Shown: in pieces, positions 25,748 through 35,291 of the stretch
Layout: each line of letters begins with the position of its first letter
Numbering within the stretch: position 1 is the first letter of the stretch
Assembly (NCBI RefSeq): GCF_020905295.1
Contig: NZ_JAJJMM010000001.1
Coordinates: 1,426,001 to 1,490,000 of the forward strand
Direction: 5' to 3'
Source: Flavobacterium piscisymbiosum
GTDB lineage: Bacteria > Bacteroidota > Bacteroidia > Flavobacteriales > Flavobacteriaceae
DNA: 64,000 bases
Program-made: the position numbers and the translations under genes
The notes under the pieces: model-generated
What the model was told of the DNA's origin: nothing
The model's database searches: none
The model's input: only the letters and a program-made list of their open reading frames with translations

Positions 25748-28700
25748 TTATTTTTTTATAATTTTAATGTATTCCGGAGTATCTAAATAAATTTTGGCAG
25801 CATAAATTCCTGAAGGTTGGTTTTCAAGATTCAATTGTGTTTTTCCGCTTTCGACAGCATACGTTTTAGCCGAAATTAATTGACCTGAAAAATTATACAA
25901 TTCTATTGTAACTTCATTTTTAGCAGTTGGAATTTCAATCTCAAAACTTCCAGAAGTAGGGTTAGGGTAAGCAGATAAAATTTGATAATTAGCATCAAAA
26001 TCTGAAACAGAAACCTTTTTAGTAAAAATACCTTCGCAGGCTTTTGCAGTAGCCACTTCGACTAGTGCCGCTTTACTAACATCTACAGAAAATACCGCTT
26101 CATTGGTTTGAAATTGCTCTGCTCCGTCAATAAAAACGGTAAATGGTGCAGTTCCTGCTGTAATTTCAACTTCTGTCTTTTTACCGGTTGTATTTGAATT
26201 ACCTGCTATAGTAGCGCCTTTTGCAATTGTAATAGTAAAGTTTTGTTCAAAATTTTCGCCAGGAATTGTAATTGAAACTGGGTAGCTTCCTGGAGTTAAA
26301 CTCGAAACTTTTAAGCTGTAATTGGTAAAAGCATATGTTTTTCCGCTAATGATCGCCTGATAGTTGTATTTTTCTTTTGTGGCTATGTTTATTTCGCCGT
26401 TGTTTTCGCCAAGACACGATTCTCCTTTTGTTTCAACCGAAAAATTATCCGCAACAACTGTAAGTGTTCCTCCACAATCTTCAGAAAATTTAACATTTGG
26501 ATCTGCATAATAACTCCAATTTGCTTTTGCATATTTCTCGTCTGTTACCTGAATGCATTTTAAATCAGGATTGTTTTTGTAATTGGCTGTTGTAAGGTCT
26601 ATATATAGGGCCTTATTACCGTTTTTTAAATTTAAATAAGTAAGTTTATTATTATTGCAATTAACATATAATAGTTTCTTATTGCTCGAAATATCTAAAC
26701 TGGTAATTAAATTATTGATACAGGTAATATAAAGTAATGCGGGATTGTTAGCAGGATTTAATTCAGTAAGCTTATTGTCTGAAACATACAATGCTGTCAA
26801 TAAAACATTTTTTGTAACATCAATTTTTGTGAATTGATTTTTACCTAATGATAAATCTGTCAATTTTAAATTATTAGATATATCTAATGTTTTTAAATTG
26901 TTCGAATCTGCGGTTAGTTTTTTTAGGTCAGATAGATTAGAAACATTTAATTCGTTTAGATTTAAACCAGGACATCCAAGTTCTATCAGTTTAATGTTTT
27001 TCGTGAAATCTATTTCAGGTAATGCGTTAAAACCGCAGTTTAACACAGTTAATTCTTTATTTTGTGTAACATTCAGAATTGATAATTTATTTTCAGTACA
27101 GTTTAGTTTTTCCAATTTTGTCAATTGGGACACATCAAGACTTGTGATTAAATTAGAACTACAATCGATATCTGTTATACGCGGTTTATCCGTTAGATCT
27201 AAGGATGTAATTTTATTTCTTGCAATGTGAATGTATCTCAGCAAAGGGTGTTTTGAAATACCCAAACTAGTAATTTCATTATTAGTGCAATCAAGATCAC
27301 TTAAATAGATGTTGTTTGTAAGATCAAGGCTTGTCAGTTTGTTTTCGCGAGCTTCAACATCATATAGAAGAAGATTTTTTGAGGTATTAAATTCTGTCAG
27401 ACGATTATTAGAAAACCTGGCAGTTCTTAATTCCGTGTTTTTAGACACTTCAAGTGATGTTAATAAATTTGCCTGACAAGACAGGTACATTAGTTTTGTG
27501 TTTTGGCTAAGGTCTAAATTGGTTATTTTGTTGCCTTGGCAATTCAAACTGGTTAATAAGGTGTTTTTTGAAACATTAAGAGCGGTAATTTTTCCACAAC
27601 CGCCTCCCGCAGTACTTATACAGCCATTGCTGCAATCTAATTCCTGTAAAGCAGCAAAATCCTCAAGACCAGTTAAGTCAGAAACTACGGTTGGGTCAAC
27701 TTTTAATGATTTAACAGCAGCAATTTTTGAGGTTAGAACCTTTCCGTCAATTTCACCGGAATCAATACCCAGTTCGATTAATCTTTTTTCAAAGTTAGCA
27801 TCTGGAATTAAAGTATAAAGAACAATTATAGGACATGTTTCTGCTGAAAAAGTTGCAGTTGCATCTTTTTTGTCTATCCAATTTTTGTTTGAATAATTTT
27901 CATCATCGACCTGAATACATTTTAGGTCTGGGTTGTCTAAAAATGATATATCGGTCAACAAATTGTTTTTTCCATTTTTTATATTTAACGAAGTCAATTT
28001 GTTATTATTAACTTTTAACCAATATAATTTTGGATTTGAAGAAAGGTCTAGTGTTGCTAATTCGTTTTCATCAAGTATTAAAACTTGTAATAAAGTGTGC
28101 GTTTTTAGATCTATATTTTTTAGTTTATTTTTAGAAGCGAATATTCCAATCAATTTTGTATTTGCAGAAATATCTAATGTTGTTAACTCGTTTTCAGAAA
28201 GTGATAAATGTTCTAATAAAATATTTGCGCTAAGATTTATATTTTTCAATTTATTTCCAGAAGCATGGAATCCAGTTAATTTTGTATTTGAAGAAATATC
28301 TAATGCTGTTAATTCGTTTTTAGTAAGTGCTAAAAAACCTAATAAAGTGTTTGCTTTAAGATCTATGTTTTTTAATTTACATTCTTGAGCGCTTAATGCA
28401 AGTAGCTTTGTATTTGCAGAAAGATTTAATGAGATCAATTGATTATTGTTTACGTTTAAGTCAACTAATTCTTTAAATGCTTCGATCCCTGTTAAATCAG
28501 TAATTGAGGAATTAGTAAGGTCTAAATTTTTGACAGAAGTAATATCTGCGGTTAATACTTTTCCGTCAGGGACACCAGAATCAATTCCTAATGATATTAA
28601 TTTATTCTCAAAATTAATATCGGGAATTAAGGTGTAACTAGCTGCACAATTTGTATTAAAACTAGCTTTGGTGTCTTTTTTATCATACCACGTACTATTT

Positions 28701-29971
28701 GAATAATCAACATCGTCAACTAAAATGCAAGTAAGATTTGGGTTGTTGGTGTAATTAGTATAATAAAGTTTAAAATTGATGTTATTTCCATTCTTTACGT
28801 TCAAATAAGTTAGCTGATTGTTGTTACAAGCAAATTCAGTAATTTTTGTGTTTTTAGAAATGTCAATGCTTGTAATTTGGTTTTCATAACAATCAAATAT
28901 ATTCAATTCCGGATTCTTTGATACATTTATAGTAGTAAGTTTGTTTCCAACACACACAAACTCTGTAAGTAATAAGTTTTTAGAAACATCTAAACTGGTA
29001 ATTTTATTATAATGGCAGCCGAAAGAAGTTAATAAAGTATTATTTGATGTGTTTAGGCTGGTTATATTATTATTTGCACAATTTAATTTCTTTAATACAG
29101 TATTGTTGTTAATGTTCAAATTGATTATTTGATTTTTCTGGCAATCAAGAAATTTCAGTAAAACATTTGAGGTAATGTCTAATATAGTTAATTGATTTTC
29201 TGAAACGTCCAACTCCGTTAGCTTTGTGTTTTGACTAATATTTATACTTTTTAATTGGTTTTGAGAGCATTTTAAAATCTCTAATGATGTAAAATCTTCA
29301 ATTCCTGTTAAATTAGTAATTGAGGAATTATCAAGATCTAATGTTGTTACCGATGAAATGTTTGAAGTTAATACTTTCCCATCGGCAATACCAGTATCAA
29401 TTCCTGAAGCAATAAGTTTATTTTCAAAATTCACATCAGGTATTAATGTGTATTGAGAAACTGGCTCATTAGGATTAACAATAGAAACATCATCGATTAA
29501 AACATTAAAAGTATCATCATCAAAACTGAAAACTGAAATAGACAGTTCATACGAAAGATCTACATCAGGAGTAAAAGTAATTTCTTTTGGAGTCCAATTA
29601 TTATCTGTTGCAAAATAGCTTTTTGATATCGTATTTGCACTCCCATTTTGAAATATTTTTAAAGCAATTGGGTGCAAGCCGCTATAATTACTGCTGATAT
29701 ATTTATATTTAAACTTTATGGTATAAGTTACGCCGGCTTTTAATAAAACCTGAGCAGTAACTTTTGGAGCCAAAGTTTTATCTGTTAAAGATAATTTTGC
29801 ACTATATTGTCCTTCGGCTTTATCGGTGCTTGATGAAACTGAATTTGTAATTATCCAGTTTTTAGGTGAGTTACTAATCCAATTTTCAAATCCTCCATTT
29901 GCAACTAAGTTGGTTTGCGCATGAATTGAAAAATTTGTTAATAATAGCAAGAAGAGTAGTTTTGTTTTCAT
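25748..29971 (-). CDS. Secreted leucine-rich-repeat protein with type IX sorting domain
   Basis: A 1407-residue surface or secreted protein. After the signal peptide (cleaved near SIHAQ) comes a carbohydrate-binding-like jelly roll (about 22-165, NLVANGGFENW ... VLIDDVSIVNP). Three homologous LRR modules follow, starting near residues 174, 444 and 720, each opening with YTLIPD.NFE..LI..GID.G..DGKVLT and each closing with a C-cap CIxVDDxxYSNxxW. Repeats are about 21 residues, LxxLxCxxNxLTSLDxSxN. Residues about 1160-1300 are beta-sandwich; 1333-1407 form a type A CTD for type IX export (YPNPTSGSFEIEIP ... GIYAAKIYLD). Adhesion or glycan/protein binding is likely; ligand unknown. Confidence 0.88.
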   Translation of the reverse strand: MKTKLLFLLLLTNFSIHAQTNLVANGGFENWISNSPKNWIITNSVSSSTDKAEGQYSAKLSLTDKTLAPKVTAQVLLKAGVTYTIKFKYKYISSNYSGLHPIALKIFQNGSANTISKSYFATDNNWTPKEITFTPDVDLSYELSISVFSFDDDTFNVLIDDVSIVNPNEPVSQYTLIPDVNFENKLIASGIDTGIADGKVLTSNISSVTTLDLDNSSITNLTGIEDFTSLEILKCSQNQLKSINISQNTKLTELDVSENQLTILDITSNVLLKFLDCQKNQIINLNINNNTVLKKLNCANNNITSLNTSNNTLLTSFGCHYNKITSLDVSKNLLLTEFVCVGNKLTTINVSKNPELNIFDCYENQITSIDISKNTKITEFACNNNQLTYLNVKNGNNINFKLYYTNYTNNPNLTCILVDDVDYSNSTWYDKKDTKASFNTNCAASYTLIPDINFENKLISLGIDSGVPDGKVLTADITSVKNLDLTNSSITDLTGIEAFKELVDLNVNNNQLISLNLSANTKLLALSAQECKLKNIDLKANTLLGFLALTKNELTALDISSNTKLTGFHASGNKLKNINLSANILLEHLSLSENELTTLDISANTKLIGIFASKNKLKNIDLKTHTLLQVLILDENELATLDLSSNPKLYWLKVNNNKLTSLNIKNGKNNLLTDISFLDNPDLKCIQVDDENYSNKNWIDKKDATATFSAETCPIIVLYTLIPDANFEKRLIELGIDSGEIDGKVLTSKIAAVKSLKVDPTVVSDLTGLEDFAALQELDCSNGCISTAGGGCGKITALNVSKNTLLTSLNCQGNKITNLDLSQNTKLMYLSCQANLLTSLEVSKNTELRTARFSNNRLTEFNTSKNLLLYDVEARENKLTSLDLTNNIYLSDLDCTNNEITSLGISKHPLLRYIHIARNKITSLDLTDKPRITDIDCSSNLITSLDVSQLTKLEKLNCTENKLSILNVTQNKELTVLNCGFNALPEIDFTKNIKLIELGCPGLNLNELNVSNLSDLKKLTADSNNLKTLDISNNLKLTDLSLGKNQFTKIDVTKNVLLTALYVSDNKLTELNPANNPALLYITCINNLITSLDISSNKKLLYVNCNNNKLTYLNLKNGNKALYIDLTTANYKNNPDLKCIQVTDEKYAKANWSYYADPNVKFSEDCGGTLTVVADNFSVETKGESCLGENNGEINIATKEKYNYQAIISGKTYAFTNYSLKVSSLTPGSYPVSITIPGENFEQNFTITIAKGATIAGNSNTTGKKTEVEITAGTAPFTVFIDGAEQFQTNEAVFSVDVSKAALVEVATAKACEGIFTKKVSVSDFDANYQILSAYPNPTSGSFEIEIPTAKNEVTIELYNFSGQLISAKTYAVESGKTQLNLENQPSGIYAAKIYLDTPEYIKIIKK

Positions 29972-30262
29972 AGATTCAATTTATAATTAGCTCGGGCAAG
30001 TGTACAAAATACAAATCGCATTTCCTTACGGGAAAACGTAATGAGCAATTTATCTTTAAAGTTTAAAAACTAGATAATTAATTAGTCGTTTTTCTAAAAG
30101 CTTAATTCGATCAGTTTTTTTTTAATTTAGAAAGGCTTTACAAGGCTCCTAAGGTTTCTTAAATGCTAAAATAAAAATCATAACACAGTGTTAATCGTTA
30201 GTTTTATGTAACAAAAAATCATAATTTAGGCCCATATTTTAACTTTTATCAAAAATAGATAC

Positions 30263-31897
30263 ATGAGTCCTATAAAAATAAATACCATATCGACTTTTGC
30301 ATTACTTGTACTTGCAGGTTGCAGTGCTACTTTGCAAGCACAGACTTCTTCTACTAAAGAATTGATTACTGCTCCTTTGGCAGTGGTTAAAAAAGCACCG
30401 CTTAGCGAAAACGAATTAAAAAGATGGAGTCATCTTGATTTAATCAAAGATTCGATTCCGGGAATGAGTGTTGACAGGGCTTACGCCGAATTATTACAAG
30501 GAAAAAAAGGCGTGAAAGTAATTGTAGGGATTGTAGATTCTGGTGTAGATATCGAGCATCCTGATTTACAGGGAATGATCTGGACCAATCCTAAAGAGAT
30601 TCCGGGTAACGGAATTGATGATGATAAAAATGGTTTTATTGATGATGTTCACGGATGGAATTTTCTTGGAGATGCCGTTCACGAAAATCTTGAATTGACA
30701 CGTATTGTCAAAAAAGGAGATGATGGATCAGCACAATACAAAGCAGCTTTAGCACAATACGAAGAAAAGTCTAAAAAAGTTTTAGAAGACAAAGAACAAG
30801 TAGACTTCTTGATAGATGTGCATAATACTATAAAAAAAGAGTTAAATAAAACGACTTATAAACTAGAAGATCTAAGCAAAGTTACTTCGACTGATCCAAA
30901 AGTAGCGAGAAGTAAAATGGTGATGACTCAAATTTTGACTAATGCAGGACCAACTTTTGATCCTGAAGCAGAATTAGAAGATTATAGAGAATCAGTTTAC
31001 GATCAGTTCAATTATAACTTGAATAAAGAGTATGACGGAAGAAAAATCGTAGGTGATAATCCGGAAGATATCAAAGACAATCGTTACGGAAATAACGTAG
31101 TTTTTGGACCAGATAAAGAAAAAGCATTACACGGAACTCACGTTGCCGGAATTATTGCACAAATTCGTGGTAATGATTTAGGCGGAGACGGCGTTTCAAA
31201 CAATGTCGAAATATTAACCGTGAGAGCAGTTCCTGACGGAGATGAGTATGATAAAGATATCGCTTTGGCAATTCGTTATGCAGTTGATAACGGAGCAAAA
31301 GTAATTAACGGAAGTTTCGGTAAAAGTTTTTCTCCGCACAAAAAATGGGTTTACGATGCCATAAAATATGCGGCCAAAAAAGATGTTTTAATTGTACACG
31401 CAGCAGGAAATGACGGATACAATATCGATAAAACAGAAAATATTAATTACCCAAATGATTCTGAAGATAACGTAAAAGAATTTACAAATAACGTAATTAC
31501 AATAGGTGCAATCAACAAAGCATACGGAGAAAATGTTGTAGCTCCGTTCTCAAACTTCGGAAAAATAAATGTTGATGTGTTTGCTCCGGGTGAAGAAATT
31601 TATGCAACTGTTCCTAATAATAAATACAAGTATTTGCAGGGAACTTCGATGGCATCTCCAAATGCAGCAGGAGTAGCAGCATTGATTCGTTCCTACTATC
31701 CAAAACTAAAAGCAGCTCAGGTAAAACAAATTTTAATAGATTCAGGAGTAGCACTTCCGTCAATGATCATTTTGGGTGAAAATCCAAATCCGGACCAAAA
31801 ACCAGTAGCGGTTTCTTCTGCAGAATCATCAAAATCTGCTAAAATGGTAAATGCTTACAATGCTTTATTGATGGCAGAAAAAATGTCAAAAAAATAA
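30263..31897 (+). CDS. S8 family serine peptidase (subtilase), lipoprotein-like
   Basis: A 544-residue exported subtilase. The N-terminus has a lipobox-like LVLAGC (Cys19), although a cut near LQAQT is also possible. The catalytic triad is D in GIVDSGVDIEHPD (about 93), H in HGTHVAGI (about 293) and S in GTSMASPNAAG (about 462). Between the Asp and His the domain carries an insertion of roughly 140 residues, charged and partly coiled (YEEKSKKVLEDKEQVDFL). No propeptide or sorting domain is evident. Followed by a terminator and then the M1 peptidase. Confidence 0.9.
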   Translation: MSPIKINTISTFALLVLAGCSATLQAQTSSTKELITAPLAVVKKAPLSENELKRWSHLDLIKDSIPGMSVDRAYAELLQGKKGVKVIVGIVDSGVDIEHPDLQGMIWTNPKEIPGNGIDDDKNGFIDDVHGWNFLGDAVHENLELTRIVKKGDDGSAQYKAALAQYEEKSKKVLEDKEQVDFLIDVHNTIKKELNKTTYKLEDLSKVTSTDPKVARSKMVMTQILTNAGPTFDPEAELEDYRESVYDQFNYNLNKEYDGRKIVGDNPEDIKDNRYGNNVVFGPDKEKALHGTHVAGIIAQIRGNDLGGDGVSNNVEILTVRAVPDGDEYDKDIALAIRYAVDNGAKVINGSFGKSFSPHKKWVYDAIKYAAKKDVLIVHAAGNDGYNIDKTENINYPNDSEDNVKEFTNNVITIGAINKAYGENVVAPFSNFGKINVDVFAPGEEIYATVPNNKYKYLQGTSMASPNAAGVAALIRSYYPKLKAAQVKQILIDSGVALPSMIILGENPNPDQKPVAVSSAESSKSAKMVNAYNALLMAEKMSKK

Positions 31898-31918
31898 AAA
31901 AACACAAAATAGTAACCT

Positions 31919-31944
31919 AATGGAAGAGTGGCAACTCTTCCATT
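31919..31944 (+). terminator. Intrinsic terminator after the S8 peptidase
   Basis: 11-bp stem, 31919-31929 with 31934-31944, 4-nt loop, then a T run. Confidence 0.75.
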
Positions 31945-31959
31945 TTTATTGAAAAAACA

Positions 31960-33840
31960 ATGCGAAAAATAATACTACTTTCTTTTTTGAGTTTGGGTTT
32001 AAACTCAGCATTTGCACAAAGTGCTCCATATTGGCAACAACACGCCGATTATAAAATGGAGGTTGCTATGGATGTAAAAAACTACCAGTACAAAGGAAAA
32101 CAAGAATTGGTGTATACCAATAATTCTCCCGATACTTTAAAAAAGGTGTTTTATCATTTATTTCCAAATGCATTTCAGCCGGGAAGTGAAATGGATGCAC
32201 GTTTGCATTTTATAAAAGATCCTGACGGAAGAATGGTAACCAAGATAAAAGGTGCCGACGGAAAGGAAACAAAACAAAGCCGAATTGAAACTTTAAAACC
32301 AAACGAAATTGGGTTTCTAAAAATCACCAACTTAAAACAAGATGGCGTAACGGCTCAAACCAGAGTTTCAGGAACAATCCTGGAAGTAACTTTGGCGAAA
32401 CCAATTTTACCTAATTCGAAAACTACTTTTACCTTAGATTTCGACGGACAAGTTCCGGTACAGGTTCGTCGTTCAGGACGTAATAATTCTGAAGGAGTAG
32501 AGCTTTCAATGTCACAGTGGTATCCAAAATTAGCCGAATTTGATTTTGAAGGCTGGCACGCAGATCCATACATTGCGAGAGAATTTCACGGTGTTTGGGG
32601 TAATTTCGATGTAAAAATTACAATCGATAAAGACTATACGATTGGAGGTTCAGGATATCTGCAAGACAAAAACGCCATTGGTCACGGCTACGAAGATGCT
32701 GGTGTAACGGTTGTATATCCAAAGAAAACAAAAACATTAACATGGCATTTTATCGCACCAAATGTTCACGATTTTACATGGGCTGCCGATAAAGAATATA
32801 CGCATGATATTGTAAAAGGACCAAACGATGTCGATTTGCATTTCTTCTACAAAAACAACCCAAAAACGACCGAAAATTGGAAACAATTAGAGCCGTTAAT
32901 GGTAAAAGTAATGGAATATTACAATCAAAGAGTTGGCGCATATCCGTACAAACAATACTCGTTTATTCAGGGTGGAGACGGCGGAATGGAGTATGCAATG
33001 TGTACTTTGATGTTAGGAAACGGAACACTTCAGGGAATTTTGGGAACTGCAACGCATGAATTAGGACATTCATGGTTTCAGCATATTTTGGCTTCAAACG
33101 AGTCAAAACACCCGTGGATGGATGAAGGTTTTACCACTTATATAGAAGACGGCGCTTTGAATGAATTAAAAGGAGATAAAAAAGAAGTAAATCCGTTTAA
33201 AGGAAATTACGCCGCTTATTATCAATTGGTAAATTCAGGAAAAGAACAGCCACAAGGAACTCATGGAGATCGTTACGATGAAAACAGGCCTTACAGTATT
33301 TCGGCTTATATAAAAGGAAGTATCTTTTTGTCGCAATTAGAATATGTAATTGGGAAAGAGAATGTAGATGCGACTTTGAAAAGATATTTTAACGATTTCA
33401 AATTCAAACATCCAACTCCAAACGACATCAAGAGAACTGCAGAAAGAGTTTCGGGAGCAGAATTAGACTGGTATTTGATTGATTGGACAGAAACATTAAA
33501 TACAATAGATTACGGTATCAAAGACGTTGCAGATAATGCAGGAAAAACAACTGTAAGTTTAGAAAGAATTGGAAGAATGCCAATGCCAATAGATCTAACG
33601 GTTGAATATACTGATGGAACTTCTGAAAGTTTTTACATTCCGCTGAGAATGATGAATTTCATTAAACCAAATCCAAATCCTAAAGTAAAAAGAACAGTTT
33701 TAGAAGATTGGGCCTGGGCACAACAAAATTATAGCTTTACAATAGACAAAAACAAAACAGCGATCAAAAAAATCACCATAGATCCAAGCGGATTAATGGC
33801 GGATGTAAAACCTGCCAATAATGTTTTTGAAGTGAAGTAA
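31960..33840 (+). CDS. M1 family metallopeptidase
   Basis: A 626-residue exported zinc aminopeptidase-like protein. Signal peptide ends near SAFAQ. The zinc motif is HELGH (about 366-370), followed 18 residues later by the third ligand Glu in WMDEGFTTYIE. The M1 exopeptidase motif usually written GxMEN is replaced by GGMEYAMC (about 343-350), as in many Bacteroidota M1 proteins annotated as membrane or periplasmic. N-terminal beta domain residues about 20-250; helical C-terminal half. Starts 15 bp after the S8 terminator. Confidence 0.92.
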   Translation: MRKIILLSFLSLGLNSAFAQSAPYWQQHADYKMEVAMDVKNYQYKGKQELVYTNNSPDTLKKVFYHLFPNAFQPGSEMDARLHFIKDPDGRMVTKIKGADGKETKQSRIETLKPNEIGFLKITNLKQDGVTAQTRVSGTILEVTLAKPILPNSKTTFTLDFDGQVPVQVRRSGRNNSEGVELSMSQWYPKLAEFDFEGWHADPYIAREFHGVWGNFDVKITIDKDYTIGGSGYLQDKNAIGHGYEDAGVTVVYPKKTKTLTWHFIAPNVHDFTWAADKEYTHDIVKGPNDVDLHFFYKNNPKTTENWKQLEPLMVKVMEYYNQRVGAYPYKQYSFIQGGDGGMEYAMCTLMLGNGTLQGILGTATHELGHSWFQHILASNESKHPWMDEGFTTYIEDGALNELKGDKKEVNPFKGNYAAYYQLVNSGKEQPQGTHGDRYDENRPYSISAYIKGSIFLSQLEYVIGKENVDATLKRYFNDFKFKHPTPNDIKRTAERVSGAELDWYLIDWTETLNTIDYGIKDVADNAGKTTVSLERIGRMPMPIDLTVEYTDGTSESFYIPLRMMNFIKPNPNPKVKRTVLEDWAWAQQNYSFTIDKNKTAIKKITIDPSGLMADVKPANNVFEVK

Positions 33841-33863
33841 AGAATTTAAATTTCAATTAAGAT

Positions 33864-33894
33864 AAAATCCAAAGCTGTTATGGCTTTGGATTTT
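33864..33894 (+). terminator. Intrinsic terminator after the M1 peptidase
   Basis: 12-bp stem, 33864-33875 with 33883-33894, 7-nt loop, followed by a long T run. Confidence 0.85.
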
Positions 33895-34094
33895 TTTTGT
33901 TTAAAAAAGAATCAAAAAAGAATCCAAAAATAATGGGGTACTTAATAAATATTGTCAATGCTAAATATGATGATATTTTACTACTAAAATTCAATAATTA
34001 AATTACTATCTTCGGGCCGTTAAAACAGTAAATGTTAAATAATTTTTTGAATTGACAATCTATAACCAAACGAACAAAACTTACCTATTTACAA

Positions 34095-35225
34095 ATGAAA
34101 ATTAGAAAAATCGGCCCCAACAATGATTTGCATGAAATTAATAATAAAAGAAAACCTTATAAAATTATCTTCTTTGCTGTAATCATGCTCTCAACAGCAG
34201 CTTTTTTTGGCTTTAAATATTTTAAAAAGCCACCTGTTGCTATTTGTTTAGATTCAGATACAAAAGTTTATAACGAATACAAAGACGCAGTTGTACTGAT
34301 AAAACACAGCTATGGTTATTTTGCAAAAATTAAGGGAACAGAGATTCAGCTTACTAATCAAGATGTAAAAGAAGAAACGGTTTTTGGAACTGGTTTTTTC
34401 GTAGACAGAGAAGGAAAAATATTGACCAACAGCCACGTTTTGCAGCCATGGAATTCATCAAACGAAGAGCAGGAAAAAGTAAATACCACTATAAGAAATC
34501 TAAGATTAAAAATTGCTTCAATTCTTACTACCGATGTTTCAGAAGATGAGTATCAAAGTTTTATTGAAAGCAATTGGAAAATTGCATCTGCTTATGACGA
34601 AGGTGAAGGCGATTACGAAGGTGAAGGTGAAGAAACAAGTGAAGAGCCAGCTGGTGAAGAATTTGTGAGTTCAAATGATACAGAAACAGATACAGCCGCA
34701 ACAGATATTGCAGCTGCTATTCCGGTTAAAGAATATGTATCGAGAGAAGATATTGAAGTATATGTAAAAACGGTAGATATTTCGGTTGCACTTCATGATT
34801 CAGATGACCAATGGCTTAGTTGCGCGATCGAAAAAGTTTCAGAAGATACTAATATTGATTTAGGTATTTTGCGACTAGCAGCTCATACAACCCCGCAAAG
34901 TGTTGCAAACGTCATCAATCTTGACAATGCCGTTCAGGATGATGCCTCTTTAAATCCCGGACAAAAAGCAATAATGGTGGGTTATCCTTTAGGAATGGAT
35001 TTGGCAAAAACAGATTCAGGTATAAAAGTGCAGCTGTACGATGGTAAAATAAGTAAAGAATCAGACGGGAATAAAATTCAATACAGTATCACTTCTACGC
35101 ATGGTGCCAGTGGCGCACCAGTATTCAATGAGTGTGGTCAGTTAATCGCAGTCAATTTTAGCGGAGTAGATGAGGTACAGGGCTTTAATTTTGGAATTGT
35201 TGCCAAGCACATTCGCAATTTCTAA
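34095..35225 (+). CDS. Membrane-anchored trypsin-like (S1C-type) protease
   Basis: A 376-residue protein with one membrane segment (about 24-43) and a trypsin-like domain facing the periplasm. The catalytic residues are His in LTNSHVLQPW (about 114), Asp in DTNIDLGILRL (about 257) and Ser in THGASGAPVFN (about 339). Between His and Asp there is a Glu/Gly-rich acidic insert (EGEGDYEGEGEETSEEPAGE, about 175-195). No PDZ domain follows. The downstream VIT/vWA gene starts 67 bp later on the same strand without an obvious terminator, so the two may be coexpressed. Confidence 0.82.
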   Translation: MKIRKIGPNNDLHEINNKRKPYKIIFFAVIMLSTAAFFGFKYFKKPPVAICLDSDTKVYNEYKDAVVLIKHSYGYFAKIKGTEIQLTNQDVKEETVFGTGFFVDREGKILTNSHVLQPWNSSNEEQEKVNTTIRNLRLKIASILTTDVSEDEYQSFIESNWKIASAYDEGEGDYEGEGEETSEEPAGEEFVSSNDTETDTAATDIAAAIPVKEYVSREDIEVYVKTVDISVALHDSDDQWLSCAIEKVSEDTNIDLGILRLAAHTTPQSVANVINLDNAVQDDASLNPGQKAIMVGYPLGMDLAKTDSGIKVQLYDGKISKESDGNKIQYSITSTHGASGAPVFNECGQLIAVNFSGVDEVQGFNFGIVAKHIRNF

Positions 35226-35291
35226 TTAGAACCTCTTAATAATTTATTGTTTTTTCTCCTTTATAATTAAATAAATAATCGCTTTTATAAT

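Noticed and set aside
27933..28388. A 151-residue plus-strand open frame inside the LRR gene
   Set aside because: Its internal periodicity simply mirrors the 63-bp LRR repeat of the true minus-strand gene.
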